Assembly (NCBI GenBank): GCA_017651265.1
Contig: JAGCDO010000066.1
Location: 1 to 64,000, forward strand
Reading direction: 5' to 3'
From: Prevotella sp.
GTDB lineage: Bacteria; Bacteroidota; Bacteroidia; Bacteroidales; Bacteroidaceae
Length of the DNA stretch: 64,000 nt
Positions 15,711 to 26,131 of this stretch are shown here, piece by piece; position 1 is the stretch's first letter, and every line of letters begins with the position of its first letter. A model generated the notes under the pieces. That model saw only the letters and a program-made list of their open reading frames with translations. It did no database searches and had not been told where the DNA came from. Both the position numbers and the translations under genes were made by a program.

Positions 15711-16978
15711 AACGATAGGGGGATGCTGATGGTGAACTCGGTAAGGTCGGCCTTAGTGAGATGTGCCTTCACCTGTCCGCCAATCTTGATCTTTGTTCCG
15801 GGAATGTTGTAGAAGAGTCCGATTCTTTCATAATAGGGCTTCTCCAGTTCCTTGGCCCATTCACCCATGTTCCGATAAACATAATAGCCTAAGCTCATGG
15901 CTAATGAGAATCGGTGGTAGAAAGCCTCATGACGGATGCCTATGCCTACTGACCACGGACTGAGTTTTCCTTCGTTTCCTATATAGCTGTTATACTTCTC
16001 CAACTGTTTATGGTAATTGCCATAACAGATATCCGTACCGATGCCTGAAGCCCATCTGCGGGCATAGCGATACATCAGACCCGTCTGCAACGAATAGGTG
16101 ATATAGCTTTTGAAGTCGGCCTTGCGGTAACCTTCCTTGTCAGGTGTTATCTCAAATTGTGTGTAGAGCCATTCTTCCAATAGGGTTCTCGTACCTACGG
16201 AGAGGTCGAACTGTAGGTACAGCGGTGAGCCGTATTCCTTAGATGACTTGTCGCTACTGTTTAACGCCTTAGCCGTATGATGCTTTTCTGCTTTGTTATC
16301 ATCATCCCATAACACGAAGGCACCGATATAAGGAGAAAGGAAATTAGCCCCTTTGTTCGGACGGTTCATGGCGCCGTTGCTGTGATGATAGAACTGAACG
16401 CCGCCAGACAGTCCCCAGTTTTTTCCCACACGATAACTTGCATTCGCTCCCATTCCGAAGAAGATGTTCCAGCGGGCACCGATCATCTCATTGTCAATAC
16501 CGTTCTCCACATTGTATTTCCGATGACTGTAGCCTACACCGAAATCCAGATTATACCCCACCTGCCACCGGTTGTTCTGCCATATAGGACGGTTGAACTG
16601 ACCATACAAGGTGATGATGTTTCCCATCTTCGAATCGTAGTCAACTTCTTCAATGTAGCGCCACGAGTTACTGAGGGGCTTGTGCATGGTGACACCGTGG
16701 TTCATCTGCCACCGAACACCTACTGAAAGAGAGGGGTATCCGTAGTCTTTGGCGAACGCATCACTGTCCTGCGGGAGTTTCCGGAAGCTCACCTTGGCGT
16801 CGAAAGCCATATTGTTCCTGTCCTTTAACCATTCCGACTGCCATTTGTCAGCCACGAGGGCACGTCCGGGCATGGCGCTCACCTCCAACTTCCAGTGGTG
16901 CAGCGTGTCCAGCTCTTCCGCTTCTGTCAGTAATGGAAGCAACGATAACAATATCCCTATAAACCTTTTCACAATCAA
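15692..16978 (-). CDS. PagL-like lipid A deacylase / acyloxyacyl hydrolase-type outer membrane protein
   Basis: 428 aa with a signal peptide (MIVKRFIGILLSLLPLLTEA). Residues about 60-250 alternate in beta-barrel fashion and include GGVQFYHHSNGAMNRPNKGA, which carries the H-x-S-N motif (second His and Ser catalytic) of PagL 3-O-deacylases. The second half (FDLSVGTRTLLEEWLYTQFE to the C-terminal FTISIPLSFHSSPF) is a further barrel-like part, making it much longer than classical PagL (about 185 aa). It probably trims an acyl chain of lipid A in the outer membrane. A small exported protein gene lies 15 bases upstream. Confidence 0.72.
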   Translation of the reverse strand: MIVKRFIGILLSLLPLLTEAEELDTLHHWKLEVSAMPGRALVADKWQSEWLKDRNNMAFDAKVSFRKLPQDSDAFAKDYGYPSLSVGVRWQMNHGVTMHKPLSNSWRYIEEVDYDSKMGNIITLYGQFNRPIWQNNRWQVGYNLDFGVGYSHRKYNVENGIDNEMIGARWNIFFGMGANASYRVGKNWGLSGGVQFYHHSNGAMNRPNKGANFLSPYIGAFVLWDDDNKAEKHHTAKALNSSDKSSKEYGSPLYLQFDLSVGTRTLLEEWLYTQFEITPDKEGYRKADFKSYITYSLQTGLMYRYARRWASGIGTDICYGNYHKQLEKYNSYIGNEGKLSPWSVGIGIRHEAFYHRFSLAMSLGYYVYRNMGEWAKELEKPYYERIGLFYNIPGTKIKIGGQVKAHLTKADLTEFTISIPLSFHSSPF

Positions 16979-16993
16979 TCCCGGTGAAACGTA

Positions 16994-17422
16994 CTATTTT
17001 CTCTTGAACACTACCTTCGAGGGAATCTTGTGCCATTTCTGACCCAAGGGGAACTTCAAGGTACTTCCTGATAAGTGTTTATAAGTATAGGAACCGTCTT
17101 TCTCATATGTCAGCGTGGCTGAAACATCCTCACTACCGTAGTTGTTGATCATCTCGATATGCGCCGTATGTCCCTTCACCTCAGAGGTGACGATGGTCCA
17201 CACATGTTCAGTACCGGTACAGCCCATGTATCCATCCACCTTTCCGAAGATGTCCTGCTGCGGAACGGTCACATTCTTATCCACAAGGTTCATGACGATA
17301 TAGACCTTGAGTTCATCGTTATAGATTTTACCGATAAAGGTTGAATCCGGTCTGTCTTGCGCATAACTGCCTAATGTAACCAGCATCAACAAAACCAGTA
17401 TGAGTATGCATTTCTTATTCAT
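16994..17422 (-). CDS. Exported protein of unknown function, 142 aa
   Basis: The start at 17422 (MNKKCILILVLLMLVTLGSY, then AQ) gives a clean signal peptide; an in-frame ATG at 17464 would sit before the promoter. The mature part is beta-rich (DSTFIGKIYNDELKVYIVMN, DGSYTYKHLSGSTLKFPLGQ) and ends in a basic KVVFKRK. No family recognised. The PagL-like gene follows 15 bases later, so the two are probably cotranscribed. Confidence 0.75.
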   Translation of the reverse strand: MNKKCILILVLLMLVTLGSYAQDRPDSTFIGKIYNDELKVYIVMNLVDKNVTVPQQDIFGKVDGYMGCTGTEHVWTIVTSEVKGHTAHIEMINNYGSEDVSATLTYEKDGSYTYKHLSGSTLKFPLGQKWHKIPSKVVFKRK

Positions 17423-17448
17423 CTTGTCAAGATTTATAAATCCGGTTG

Positions 17449-17480
17449 CAAAGATAACTAACATTAATCAAGAAATCAAG
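17449..17480 (-). promoter_or_regulatory. Promoter of the 17422-15692 operon
   Basis: On the minus strand TATCTTTG at 17456-17449, with CTTG at 17480-17477, spacing 20. Confidence 0.7.
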
Positions 17481-17508
17481 GATTTACGGGAAAAAGTGAT
17501 GTTTATAG

Positions 17509-17539
17509 TTGGTAATAAGGGATTTTTATGTTATCTTTG
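17509..17539 (+). promoter_or_regulatory. glgA promoter
   Basis: TTG at 17509-17511 and TATCTTTG at 17532-17539, spacing 20. It places the transcript start near 17545, which rules out an in-frame ATG at 17528 and supports the ATG at 17561. It is divergent from the promoter at 17449-17480. Confidence 0.72.
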
Positions 17540-17560
17540 CAGGCGTTATATTTGTACAGA

Positions 17561-19222
17561 ATGACTAAAGGAGTATTAGCTCCCGACTACGTTTTTGAAT
17601 CAAGTTGGGAAGTTTGCAATAAGGTAGGCGGTATATATACGGTTCTTTCAACAAGAGCTAAGACGCTTCAGGAGATGATGAACGACAGGATTATCTTCAT
17701 TGGTCCCGACTGCTGGGGCGAGAAGAACTGTCCTTATTTCACCGAGGATGCTGATTTGTATCCGGATTGGAAAGCTGAAGCTGGTCAACAAGGACTGAAA
17801 GTGAAGGTAGGCCGCTGGAACATACCTGGCAATCCTATTGCCATTCTCGTAGATTTCACTCCGTATTTTGCTCAGAAAGACCAGATCTATACTTGGTTGT
17901 GGGAAAACTACCAGGTGGATTCCCTCCATGCCTATGGCGATTACGACGAGGCATCGATGTTCTCCTATGCTGCCGCTTTGGTGGTGGAGAACTTCTATAA
18001 GCATTATCTGGATGCTTCGAAGAAGGTGGTCTATCATGGCAATGAATGGATGACGGGCTTAGGTGTTCTGTACATCAACAAGCATCTTCCTGAGGTAGGA
18101 ACCGTGTTCACCACCCATGCCACCAGCATCGGCAGGAGTATTGCAGGTAACAACAAACCGCTGTACGACTACCTTTTTGCGTATAATGGCGACCAGATGT
18201 CATGGGAGTTGAACATGCAGAGCAAGCATTCCATCGAGAAGCAGACTGCCCATTATGTGGATTGCTTTACCACGGTGAGTGATATCACGGCCAACGAGTG
18301 CAAGGAGCTGCTCGACCGTCCTGTGGATTTTGTCCTGCCTAATGGTTTCGACGATAGTTTCGTACCGAAGGGAGCTACGTTTACCAAGAAAAGAAATGCT
18401 GCCAGAAAGCGTTTGCTGGATGTGGCTAATGCCTTGTTAGGTACGCAGTTGGATAATGATACTTTAATCGTTTCTACAAGTGGTCGTTACGAGTTCCGCA
18501 ACAAGGGTGTGGATGTCTATATAGAAGCCATGAACCGTTTGTTGCGCGACAAGGAACTGAAGAAACAGGTGGTAGCATTCATCGAGGTGCCCGGTTGGGT
18601 AGGAGAGCCTCGACAGGATCTAGTGGAACGCCTTAATAGCGGAAAATCATACGACACTCCGCTGCCCGTGCCAGAGATTACCCATTGGCTGCATAACATG
18701 ACGCACGATAACGTGCTGGGTATGCTGAAGTTCCTCGATATGCACAACCTTCCTGAAGACAAGGTGAAGCTGATCTTCCTGCCCTGTTACTTGACGGGCG
18801 ACGATGGTGTACTGAACCTCTCGTATTATGATCTGGTATTGGGTAACGACCTGTGCATCTATCCCTCGTACTATGAGCCGTGGGGATATACACCGCTGGA
18901 GGCCATCGCCTTCAAGGTACCTTGTATCACTACCGATCTCGCAGGCTTCGGTCTGTGGGCCAACAGCGTGAAAGGCGGATACAGCGAACTGGAAGATGGT
19001 GTGAAGGTGATCCATCGCACGGATTACAACTACTCTGAGGTGGCTGATGAAATCAAGGATACCGTGGCTCTCTATTCATCAATGAGCAAAAAGAATGTGG
19101 AGAAGTCGCGCAGCAACGCCGCCAAACTGTCGAAGTTAGCCCTGTGGAGTCATTTCATTGTGTATTACCAGCAGGCATACGATTTCGCTTTGCGAAAGGC
19201 AGAAGAGCGGAAGCAGAAATAA
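17561..19222 (+). CDS. Glycogen synthase, GT3 (GYS) type
   Basis: 553 aa from the ATG at 17561 (MTKGVLAPDYVFESSWEVCN). Residues VGGIYTVLSTRAK form the sugar-nucleotide loop. GNEWMTGLGVLYINKHLPEV, TTHATSIGRSIAGNN, CFTTVSDITANECKELLDRP and LPNGFDD follow the eukaryote-type GT3 glycogen synthase pattern rather than bacterial GT5 GlgA. The donor-site part has YPSYYEPWGYTPLEAIAF. It extends alpha-1,4-glucan chains from a nucleotide glucose in the cytoplasm. The glucan phosphorylase gene follows after 58 bases, pairing synthesis with breakdown. Confidence 0.92.
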   Translation: MTKGVLAPDYVFESSWEVCNKVGGIYTVLSTRAKTLQEMMNDRIIFIGPDCWGEKNCPYFTEDADLYPDWKAEAGQQGLKVKVGRWNIPGNPIAILVDFTPYFAQKDQIYTWLWENYQVDSLHAYGDYDEASMFSYAAALVVENFYKHYLDASKKVVYHGNEWMTGLGVLYINKHLPEVGTVFTTHATSIGRSIAGNNKPLYDYLFAYNGDQMSWELNMQSKHSIEKQTAHYVDCFTTVSDITANECKELLDRPVDFVLPNGFDDSFVPKGATFTKKRNAARKRLLDVANALLGTQLDNDTLIVSTSGRYEFRNKGVDVYIEAMNRLLRDKELKKQVVAFIEVPGWVGEPRQDLVERLNSGKSYDTPLPVPEITHWLHNMTHDNVLGMLKFLDMHNLPEDKVKLIFLPCYLTGDDGVLNLSYYDLVLGNDLCIYPSYYEPWGYTPLEAIAFKVPCITTDLAGFGLWANSVKGGYSELEDGVKVIHRTDYNYSEVADEIKDTVALYSSMSKKNVEKSRSNAAKLSKLALWSHFIVYYQQAYDFALRKAEERKQK

Positions 19223-19280
19223 TGAATCTTATATAATAATATAATAGGTATAGAATTAAAAAAGCAATAACAAAGAGAAT

Positions 19281-21842
19281 ATGAAAATTAAAGCAGATTA
19301 TTCCAATACTCCTCTATGGAAGGAGTTTGCCGTGAAGTCGAGTCTTCCCGAAGAACTGAAGTGTCTTGACGTACTGGCACATAATATGTGGTGGGCATGG
19401 AACTACGAGGCTCGTGAACTGTGGCGCAGTCTTGACGAGGACCTGTACGAAGAGGTGAACCATAATCCTGTTCTCCTGCTCGAGCGTCTGAGCTATCACC
19501 GCAAAGAAGAGATTGTTAAGGACAAGAAGATCATGAAGAATGTGAAGAGTGTTTGTAAACTCTTCAAGGATTATATGGATGTGAAGCCCAACAGCAAGCG
19601 CCCGTCGGTAGCCTACTTCTGTATGGAGTATGGTATCAACCAGGTGCTGAAGATCTATTCAGGCGGTCTGGGTATGCTGGCAGGTGACTACCTGAAGGAG
19701 GCTTCCGACAGTAATGTGGATATGTGTGCTGTGGGTTTCCTCTATCGCTATGGCTATTTCACCCAGAGTCTGAGCATGGACGGTCAGCAGATTGCCAACT
19801 ACGAGGCACAGAATTTCAACTCACTGCCCATCGAGCGTCAGCTGGATGCCGAAGGTAATCCCTTGGTGGTGGATGTTCCCTATATGAACTACCAGGTGCA
19901 TGCTTATGTATGGCGTGTCAACGTGGGTCGTATCCCCCTGTATCTGCTGGATACCGATAATGATATGAACTCCGAGTTCGACAAGTCGATTACCCACGCA
20001 CTCTATGGTGGTGACTGGGAGAACCGTCTGAAGCAGGAGATTCTCTTGGGTATCGGCGGTATGCTCTTGTTGAAGAAGCTGGGCATCAAGAAGGATATCT
20101 ACCATTGCAACGAGGGACATGCTGCCCTTTGTAACCTGCAGCGTCTGTGCGACTACATCCAGGATGGTCTGACATTCAACCAGGCCATTGAGCTGGTACG
20201 TGCAAGTGGTCTTTACACTTGTCATACACCTGTTCCTGCCGGACACGACTACTTCGATGAGAGTCTGTTTGGCAAGTACATGAGCGGCTATCCTGCCTTG
20301 TTGGGTATCTCATGGGATGAGTTCATCGGTATGGGACGTACCAACCCCGGTGATCACTCTGAGAAATTCTCTATGTCAACCTTCGCCATCAACACCTGTC
20401 AGGAGGTGAACGGTGTGAGTAAGCTGCACGGATGGGTGAGTCAGAAGATGTTCGCCCCCATCTGGAAGGGCTACTTCCCCGAAGAGAACAGTGTGGGTTA
20501 TGTCACCAATGGTGTGCACTTCCCCTCATGGGCTGCCTCTGAGTGGCGCCACCTGTATGCTAAGTACTTCGACAAGAACCACATGAACGACCAGAGTAAT
20601 GAGGAGATCTGGCATGCTATCTATAACGTGGACGATGAGGAGATCTGGGCCACCCGTATGGCACTGAAGAACAAGCTCACCGATTATATCCGCACGAAGT
20701 TCCGTGAGAACTGGCTGAAGAACCAGGGTGATCCTTCACGTGTGCTCTCTCTGCTGCAGAAGATCAACCCCAACGCCCTGATGATCGGCTTCTGCCGTCG
20801 TTTCGCTACCTATAAGCGAGCTCATCTGCTATTCACCGATCTCGACCGTCTGTCAAAGATCGTCAATGATCCTGAGCATCCCGTACAGTTCCTCTTCGCC
20901 GGAAAGGCACATCCTGCCGACGGTGCCGGACAGGGTTTGATCAAGATGATCTATGAGATCAGTCAGCGTCCTGAGTTCCTCGGTAAGATTATCTTCCTTG
21001 AGGACTACGACTTCCGTTTGGCTCGTCGTCTGGTATCGGGTGTGGATATCTGGATGAATACACCGACTCGTCCGCTCGAGGCTTCCGGTACATCTGGTGA
21101 GAAGGCCGAGATGAACGGTGTTGTCAACCTCTCCGTACTCGACGGCTGGTGGCTCGAGGGCTATCGCGAGGGTGCAGGATGGGCATTGACCGAGAAGCGT
21201 ACCTATAAGAATCAGGAGTATCAGGACCGTCTTGATGCTGCTACTATCTACGGATTGCTCGAGAATGAGATCATTCCGCTGTACTATGCCAAGAACGAGA
21301 AGGGCTACAGCGAGGGATGGATCAAAGTCATCAAGAACTCCATCGCTACGATTGCTCCGCACTATACCATGAAGCGTCAGCTGGATGACTACTACGAGAA
21401 GTTCTACAACAAAGAGGCCAAGCGCTTTGCTGAGCTCTCTGCCGACGACAACCGTCTGGCCAAGGAGATTGCTCAGTGGAAGGAGACCGTGGCTGAGCGT
21501 TGGGATTCCATCAATGTAGTGAGCAAGGAAAGCGATATTCCTGTTGAGGGTCCGGTAAGCGGCGTTCCTTATACCATCCGGTTCGTCATCGACGAGCAGG
21601 GCTTGAACGATGCCATCGGACTGGAGTTGGTAACAGTGAAGACCAACAAGGATGGGGAAGATTCCATCGGAGCCATCCGTCCGTTCAAGGTGACGAAAGT
21701 AGAAGGCAACCTCTATACCTTCGAATGCGACATTCAGTCGGCTCATGCAGGTTCATACAAGGCTGCCGTACGTATGTTCCCGAAGAATGACAAGCTTCCA
21801 CACCGTCAGGATTTCGCCTACGTGAAGTGGTTGGAGTACTAA
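19281..21842 (+). CDS. glgP: Alpha-glucan (glycogen) phosphorylase
   Basis: 853 aa. The N-terminal DUF3417-like part ([20 protein letters not shown]) is typical of the short bacterial GT35 branch. The glucan site includes [20 protein letters not shown]. The PLP-binding segment [20 protein letters not shown] has the cofactor lysine at about residue 608. The C-terminal 120 residues ([20 protein letters not shown] onward) look like an extra beta-sandwich. It releases glucose 1-phosphate from glycogen or maltodextrin in the cytoplasm. It lies after glgA in the same direction and before a strong terminator. Confidence 0.95.
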   Translation: MKIKADYSNTPLWKEFAVKSSLPEELKCLDVLAHNMWWAWNYEARELWRSLDEDLYEEVNHNPVLLLERLSYHRKEEIVKDKKIMKNVKSVCKLFKDYMDVKPNSKRPSVAYFCMEYGINQVLKIYSGGLGMLAGDYLKEASDSNVDMCAVGFLYRYGYFTQSLSMDGQQIANYEAQNFNSLPIERQLDAEGNPLVVDVPYMNYQVHAYVWRVNVGRIPLYLLDTDNDMNSEFDKSITHALYGGDWENRLKQEILLGIGGMLLLKKLGIKKDIYHCNEGHAALCNLQRLCDYIQDGLTFNQAIELVRASGLYTCHTPVPAGHDYFDESLFGKYMSGYPALLGISWDEFIGMGRTNPGDHSEKFSMSTFAINTCQEVNGVSKLHGWVSQKMFAPIWKGYFPEENSVGYVTNGVHFPSWAASEWRHLYAKYFDKNHMNDQSNEEIWHAIYNVDDEEIWATRMALKNKLTDYIRTKFRENWLKNQGDPSRVLSLLQKINPNALMIGFCRRFATYKRAHLLFTDLDRLSKIVNDPEHPVQFLFAGKAHPADGAGQGLIKMIYEISQRPEFLGKIIFLEDYDFRLARRLVSGVDIWMNTPTRPLEASGTSGEKAEMNGVVNLSVLDGWWLEGYREGAGWALTEKRTYKNQEYQDRLDAATIYGLLENEIIPLYYAKNEKGYSEGWIKVIKNSIATIAPHYTMKRQLDDYYEKFYNKEAKRFAELSADDNRLAKEIAQWKETVAERWDSINVVSKESDIPVEGPVSGVPYTIRFVIDEQGLNDAIGLELVTVKTNKDGEDSIGAIRPFKVTKVEGNLYTFECDIQSAHAGSYKAAVRMFPKNDKLPHRQDFAYVKWLEY

Positions 21843-21896
21843 AATAATACACCAATTTGTATCAATTAGTTTCCTTGTTGTTTCTTTTATATAAGA

Positions 21897-21933
21897 AATG
21901 CCAGTACATTTTGTGCTGGCATTCTTTTTTTTT
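21897..21933 (+). terminator. Terminator after glgP
   Basis: AATGCCAGTAC (21897-21907), loop ATTTT, GTGCTGGCATT (21913-21923), then C and nine T. Eleven pairs with one G-U. Confidence 0.92.
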
Positions 21934-21954
21934 GTATCTTTGCGAATAATTCGC
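21909..21954 (+). promoter_or_regulatory. Xylanase-esterase promoter with palindrome at the start site
   Basis: TTTTG at 21909-21913, within the glgP terminator hairpin, and TATCTTTG at 21935-21942, spacing 21. The perfect inverted repeat GCGAATAATTCGC (21942-21954) begins on the last base of the -7 box and covers the expected transcript start, a natural operator position. Confidence 0.65.
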
Positions 21955-21979
21955 AGATAAACCTACTGAATGATCATAA

Positions 21980-24352
<2,373 letters not shown>

Positions 24353-24374
24353 ACAATAGTACTATCTATACTTT

Positions 24375-24408
24375 AAGAAGTTCGCCCTCACCGGCGAACT
24401 TCTTTTTT
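24375..24408 (+). terminator. Terminator after the xylanase-esterase gene
   Basis: AAGAAGTTCGCC (24375-24386), loop CTCACC, GGCGAACTTCTT (24393-24404), then T. Perfect 12 bp stem. Confidence 0.93.
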
Positions 24409-24414
24409 CTCTAC

Positions 24415-24477
24415 GAATTAGACGAATTGGACAAATTAGACGGATTAGACGTATTGGACGAATTGGATGAATTGGAT
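24415..24477. repeat. 9 bp tandem repeat, seven units
   Basis: Seven consecutive nonamers: GAATTAGAC, GAATTGGAC, AAATTAGAC, GGATTAGAC, GTATTGGAC, GAATTGGAT, GAATTGGAT. The plus frame would read E-L-D type triplets and ends at TAA; it has no start and is not called a gene. Confidence 0.88.
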
Positions 24478-24506
24478 GAATAACAAGAATTGCTATGCAG
24501 AAAAAG

Positions 24507-24563
24507 AATTCTCCGCCAAAGCGTCTAATTAGCTTATAGTCAGTTGGTTGTAGGCGGAGAATT
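24507..24563. repeat. Inverted repeat upstream of the RAYT-like gene
   Basis: AATTCTCCGCC (24507-24517) and GGCGGAGAATT (24553-24563) are perfect 11 bp arms separated by 35 bases. A smaller hairpin GTGG-ATTA-CCAC follows just downstream. These resemble REP-type structures near RAYT transposases. Confidence 0.65.
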
Positions 24564-24623
24564 ATGAGTGGATTACCACTTGTCATCTCAACAAATCCTA
24601 CAAACTTAGTTGCAGCTACAAAT

Positions 24624-24711
24624 CAGCCTTATAACACCCAGTTATCAGCCTTCTAACACCCAGTTATCAGCCTTATAACCTATCGTAACCAGCCTAGTTG
24701 GATGGCGTTAT
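24624..24711. repeat. 22 bp-phased array B (upstream of the RAYT-like gene)
   Basis: Four units start with CAGCCT at 24624, 24646, 24668 and 24690, exactly 22 bp apart, and each ends in GTTAT or GTAAC. Units 1 and 2 differ at one base. The unit junctions make inverted repeats (GTTAT-CAGCCTT-ATAAC). Units 3 and 4 are more diverged. Confidence 0.88.
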
Positions 24712-24863
24712 TAGGCTTGTAGAAATTCCAGCCCTTTCCAACATACAGTTTGTTCTTAGCTTCATCATTACAAGAGCATGTACATACAACATGGTACACC
24801 TTTTTCTCATCACAATAATTGGGTTGGTATTGCGTTAGAGAATAATAAGCATAGAAATAGTAA

Positions 24864-25946
24864 ATGGTTGAGCAAAAGAAATGGCAATGGCAAGAGCCGG
24901 GAACGACATGGAAAGGGGCAGGACTGTATCATGTCACACTGACGATCCCCAGTCGACAGTCATTGTTGGGTTCGCTTATCATTCCTGATAATGATCCTTC
25001 TAAGGCTATTGTGAAACGTTCAGCTTTAGGGAATGCGCTGGTTGACTGTCTGTTGAATATTCCATCATATCATCCGGAAGTGCAGATTTTACATTTCTGC
25101 CTTATGCCAGACCACCTGCATGCTGTATTATACGTGAGGCGCACCATGCCTAAGGGCATTAAAATGGTGGTGCGGGGTTTCTGGCAAGGGGCCAAGAAAC
25201 TGGGGCGTGCTTATTCGGTGGCTTCTTCCATTGCCCCGAATACAATTCGGGAGAACTACCAAGGAGGAGTGGGGAATCTAAAGGAGGATACTGTACAACT
25301 GGAGGCGGTTTCTGCTTCCTTGTGCAAGAAGCTAGGCAATGAGGCCTATTATCAGCTTGAACCTGTTTTCACCGAGATTCCGTTCATCCGCTCGATGGGC
25401 CACAACACTCAATTACCCAATACCATTCGTTATATAGACATGAACCCTCAGCGTTTGGCCACCAAGCGCCTCAAGCCTGGTTATTTCCGTGTGCAGAAAG
25501 ATATCATGATCGGTAAACGCAGTTACGATGGAGTAGGGAATACAACGTTGCTAATGGCAGAACATTTTGAAACGGTGCATGTGCGAAGAGTTATGGTTGA
25601 GGAGGCAAAACACGGTAATGATGAACCACTGCGTAATTATATGAATTCTTGCATACTGGCGGCCCGTAAGGGAGTAATCATGGTTTCGCCTTTCATTTCT
25701 CCATATGAGAAACAGGTGATGATGGTGATGTTGAGAGAGAAGTTGCCATTCATCTATCTTTCAGACAATGGCTTCCGTGATTACTATAAACCTACTGAAG
25801 CTCTTTTTGATGCATGTGCATCCGGTCGTATACTTATCCTTAGTCCATGGACATATGATGCCAGTAAACGGCACATCAGTCGTGTGGATTGTGTTGCGCT
25901 CAATGCCATGGCTGAAGAAATATGCAACAAAGAAACTGTCAGATAA
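24864..25946 (+). CDS. REP-associated tyrosine transposase-like (Y1/IS200-type) protein with extra C-terminal domain
   Basis: 360 aa. The N-terminal half has the Y1 HUH fold: GAGLYHVTLTI, then LMPDHLHAVLYV with the metal-binding His84 and His86, a helix FWQGAKKLGRAYS, and NTIRYIDMNPQRLATKRLKP with candidate catalytic Tyr190. These match RAYT proteins that process single-stranded REP DNA. From about residue 270 there is a Rossmann-like extension (GVIMVSPFISPYEKQVMMVM, LPFIYLSDNGFRDYY, ILILSPW) reminiscent of DprA/LOG folds. It is flanked by 22 bp arrays on both sides (24624-24711 and 26011-26098), which may be its substrates. No terminal inverted repeats of a full insertion sequence were found. 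Confidence 0.82.
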   Translation: MVEQKKWQWQEPGTTWKGAGLYHVTLTIPSRQSLLGSLIIPDNDPSKAIVKRSALGNALVDCLLNIPSYHPEVQILHFCLMPDHLHAVLYVRRTMPKGIKMVVRGFWQGAKKLGRAYSVASSIAPNTIRENYQGGVGNLKEDTVQLEAVSASLCKKLGNEAYYQLEPVFTEIPFIRSMGHNTQLPNTIRYIDMNPQRLATKRLKPGYFRVQKDIMIGKRSYDGVGNTTLLMAEHFETVHVRRVMVEEAKHGNDEPLRNYMNSCILAARKGVIMVSPFISPYEKQVMMVMLREKLPFIYLSDNGFRDYYKPTEALFDACASGRILILSPWTYDASKRHISRVDCVALNAMAEEICNKETVR

Positions 25947-26010
25947 AGGGACAAGAAGTATGGGATTCTGGTACAAAATGCCAAAATAAAGGGAACAAAC
26001 TGCCGTTTTG

Positions 26011-26098
26011 CCATCGATCGCCTATACCCAAACGATCGTTCGCCTATACCCAAACGATCGTTCGCCAATAAGCAAACGATCGTTTGGCTATACGCAAA
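26011..26098. repeat. 22 bp-phased array C (downstream of the RAYT-like gene)
   Basis: Four 22 bp units begin at 26011, 26033, 26055 and 26077. Units 2-4 start CGATCGTT, the core of the palindrome AAACGATCGTTT, and carry CGCCTATACCCAAA or a variant. Unit 1 is degenerate in its first half only. The array lies 65 bases after the RAYT-like stop codon. Confidence 0.9.
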
Positions 26099-26131
26099 TT
26101 CAAGCGTATATTTTGATGATGTATCTCTTGA

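Noticed and set aside
20853..21746. 297 aa frame antisense to glgP
   Set aside because: Shadow of the phosphorylase coding sequence.
24362..24586. Minus-strand frame with I-R-P-I-R-L repeats
   Set aside because: The pattern is produced by the 9 bp tandem repeat and the frame overlaps a terminator.
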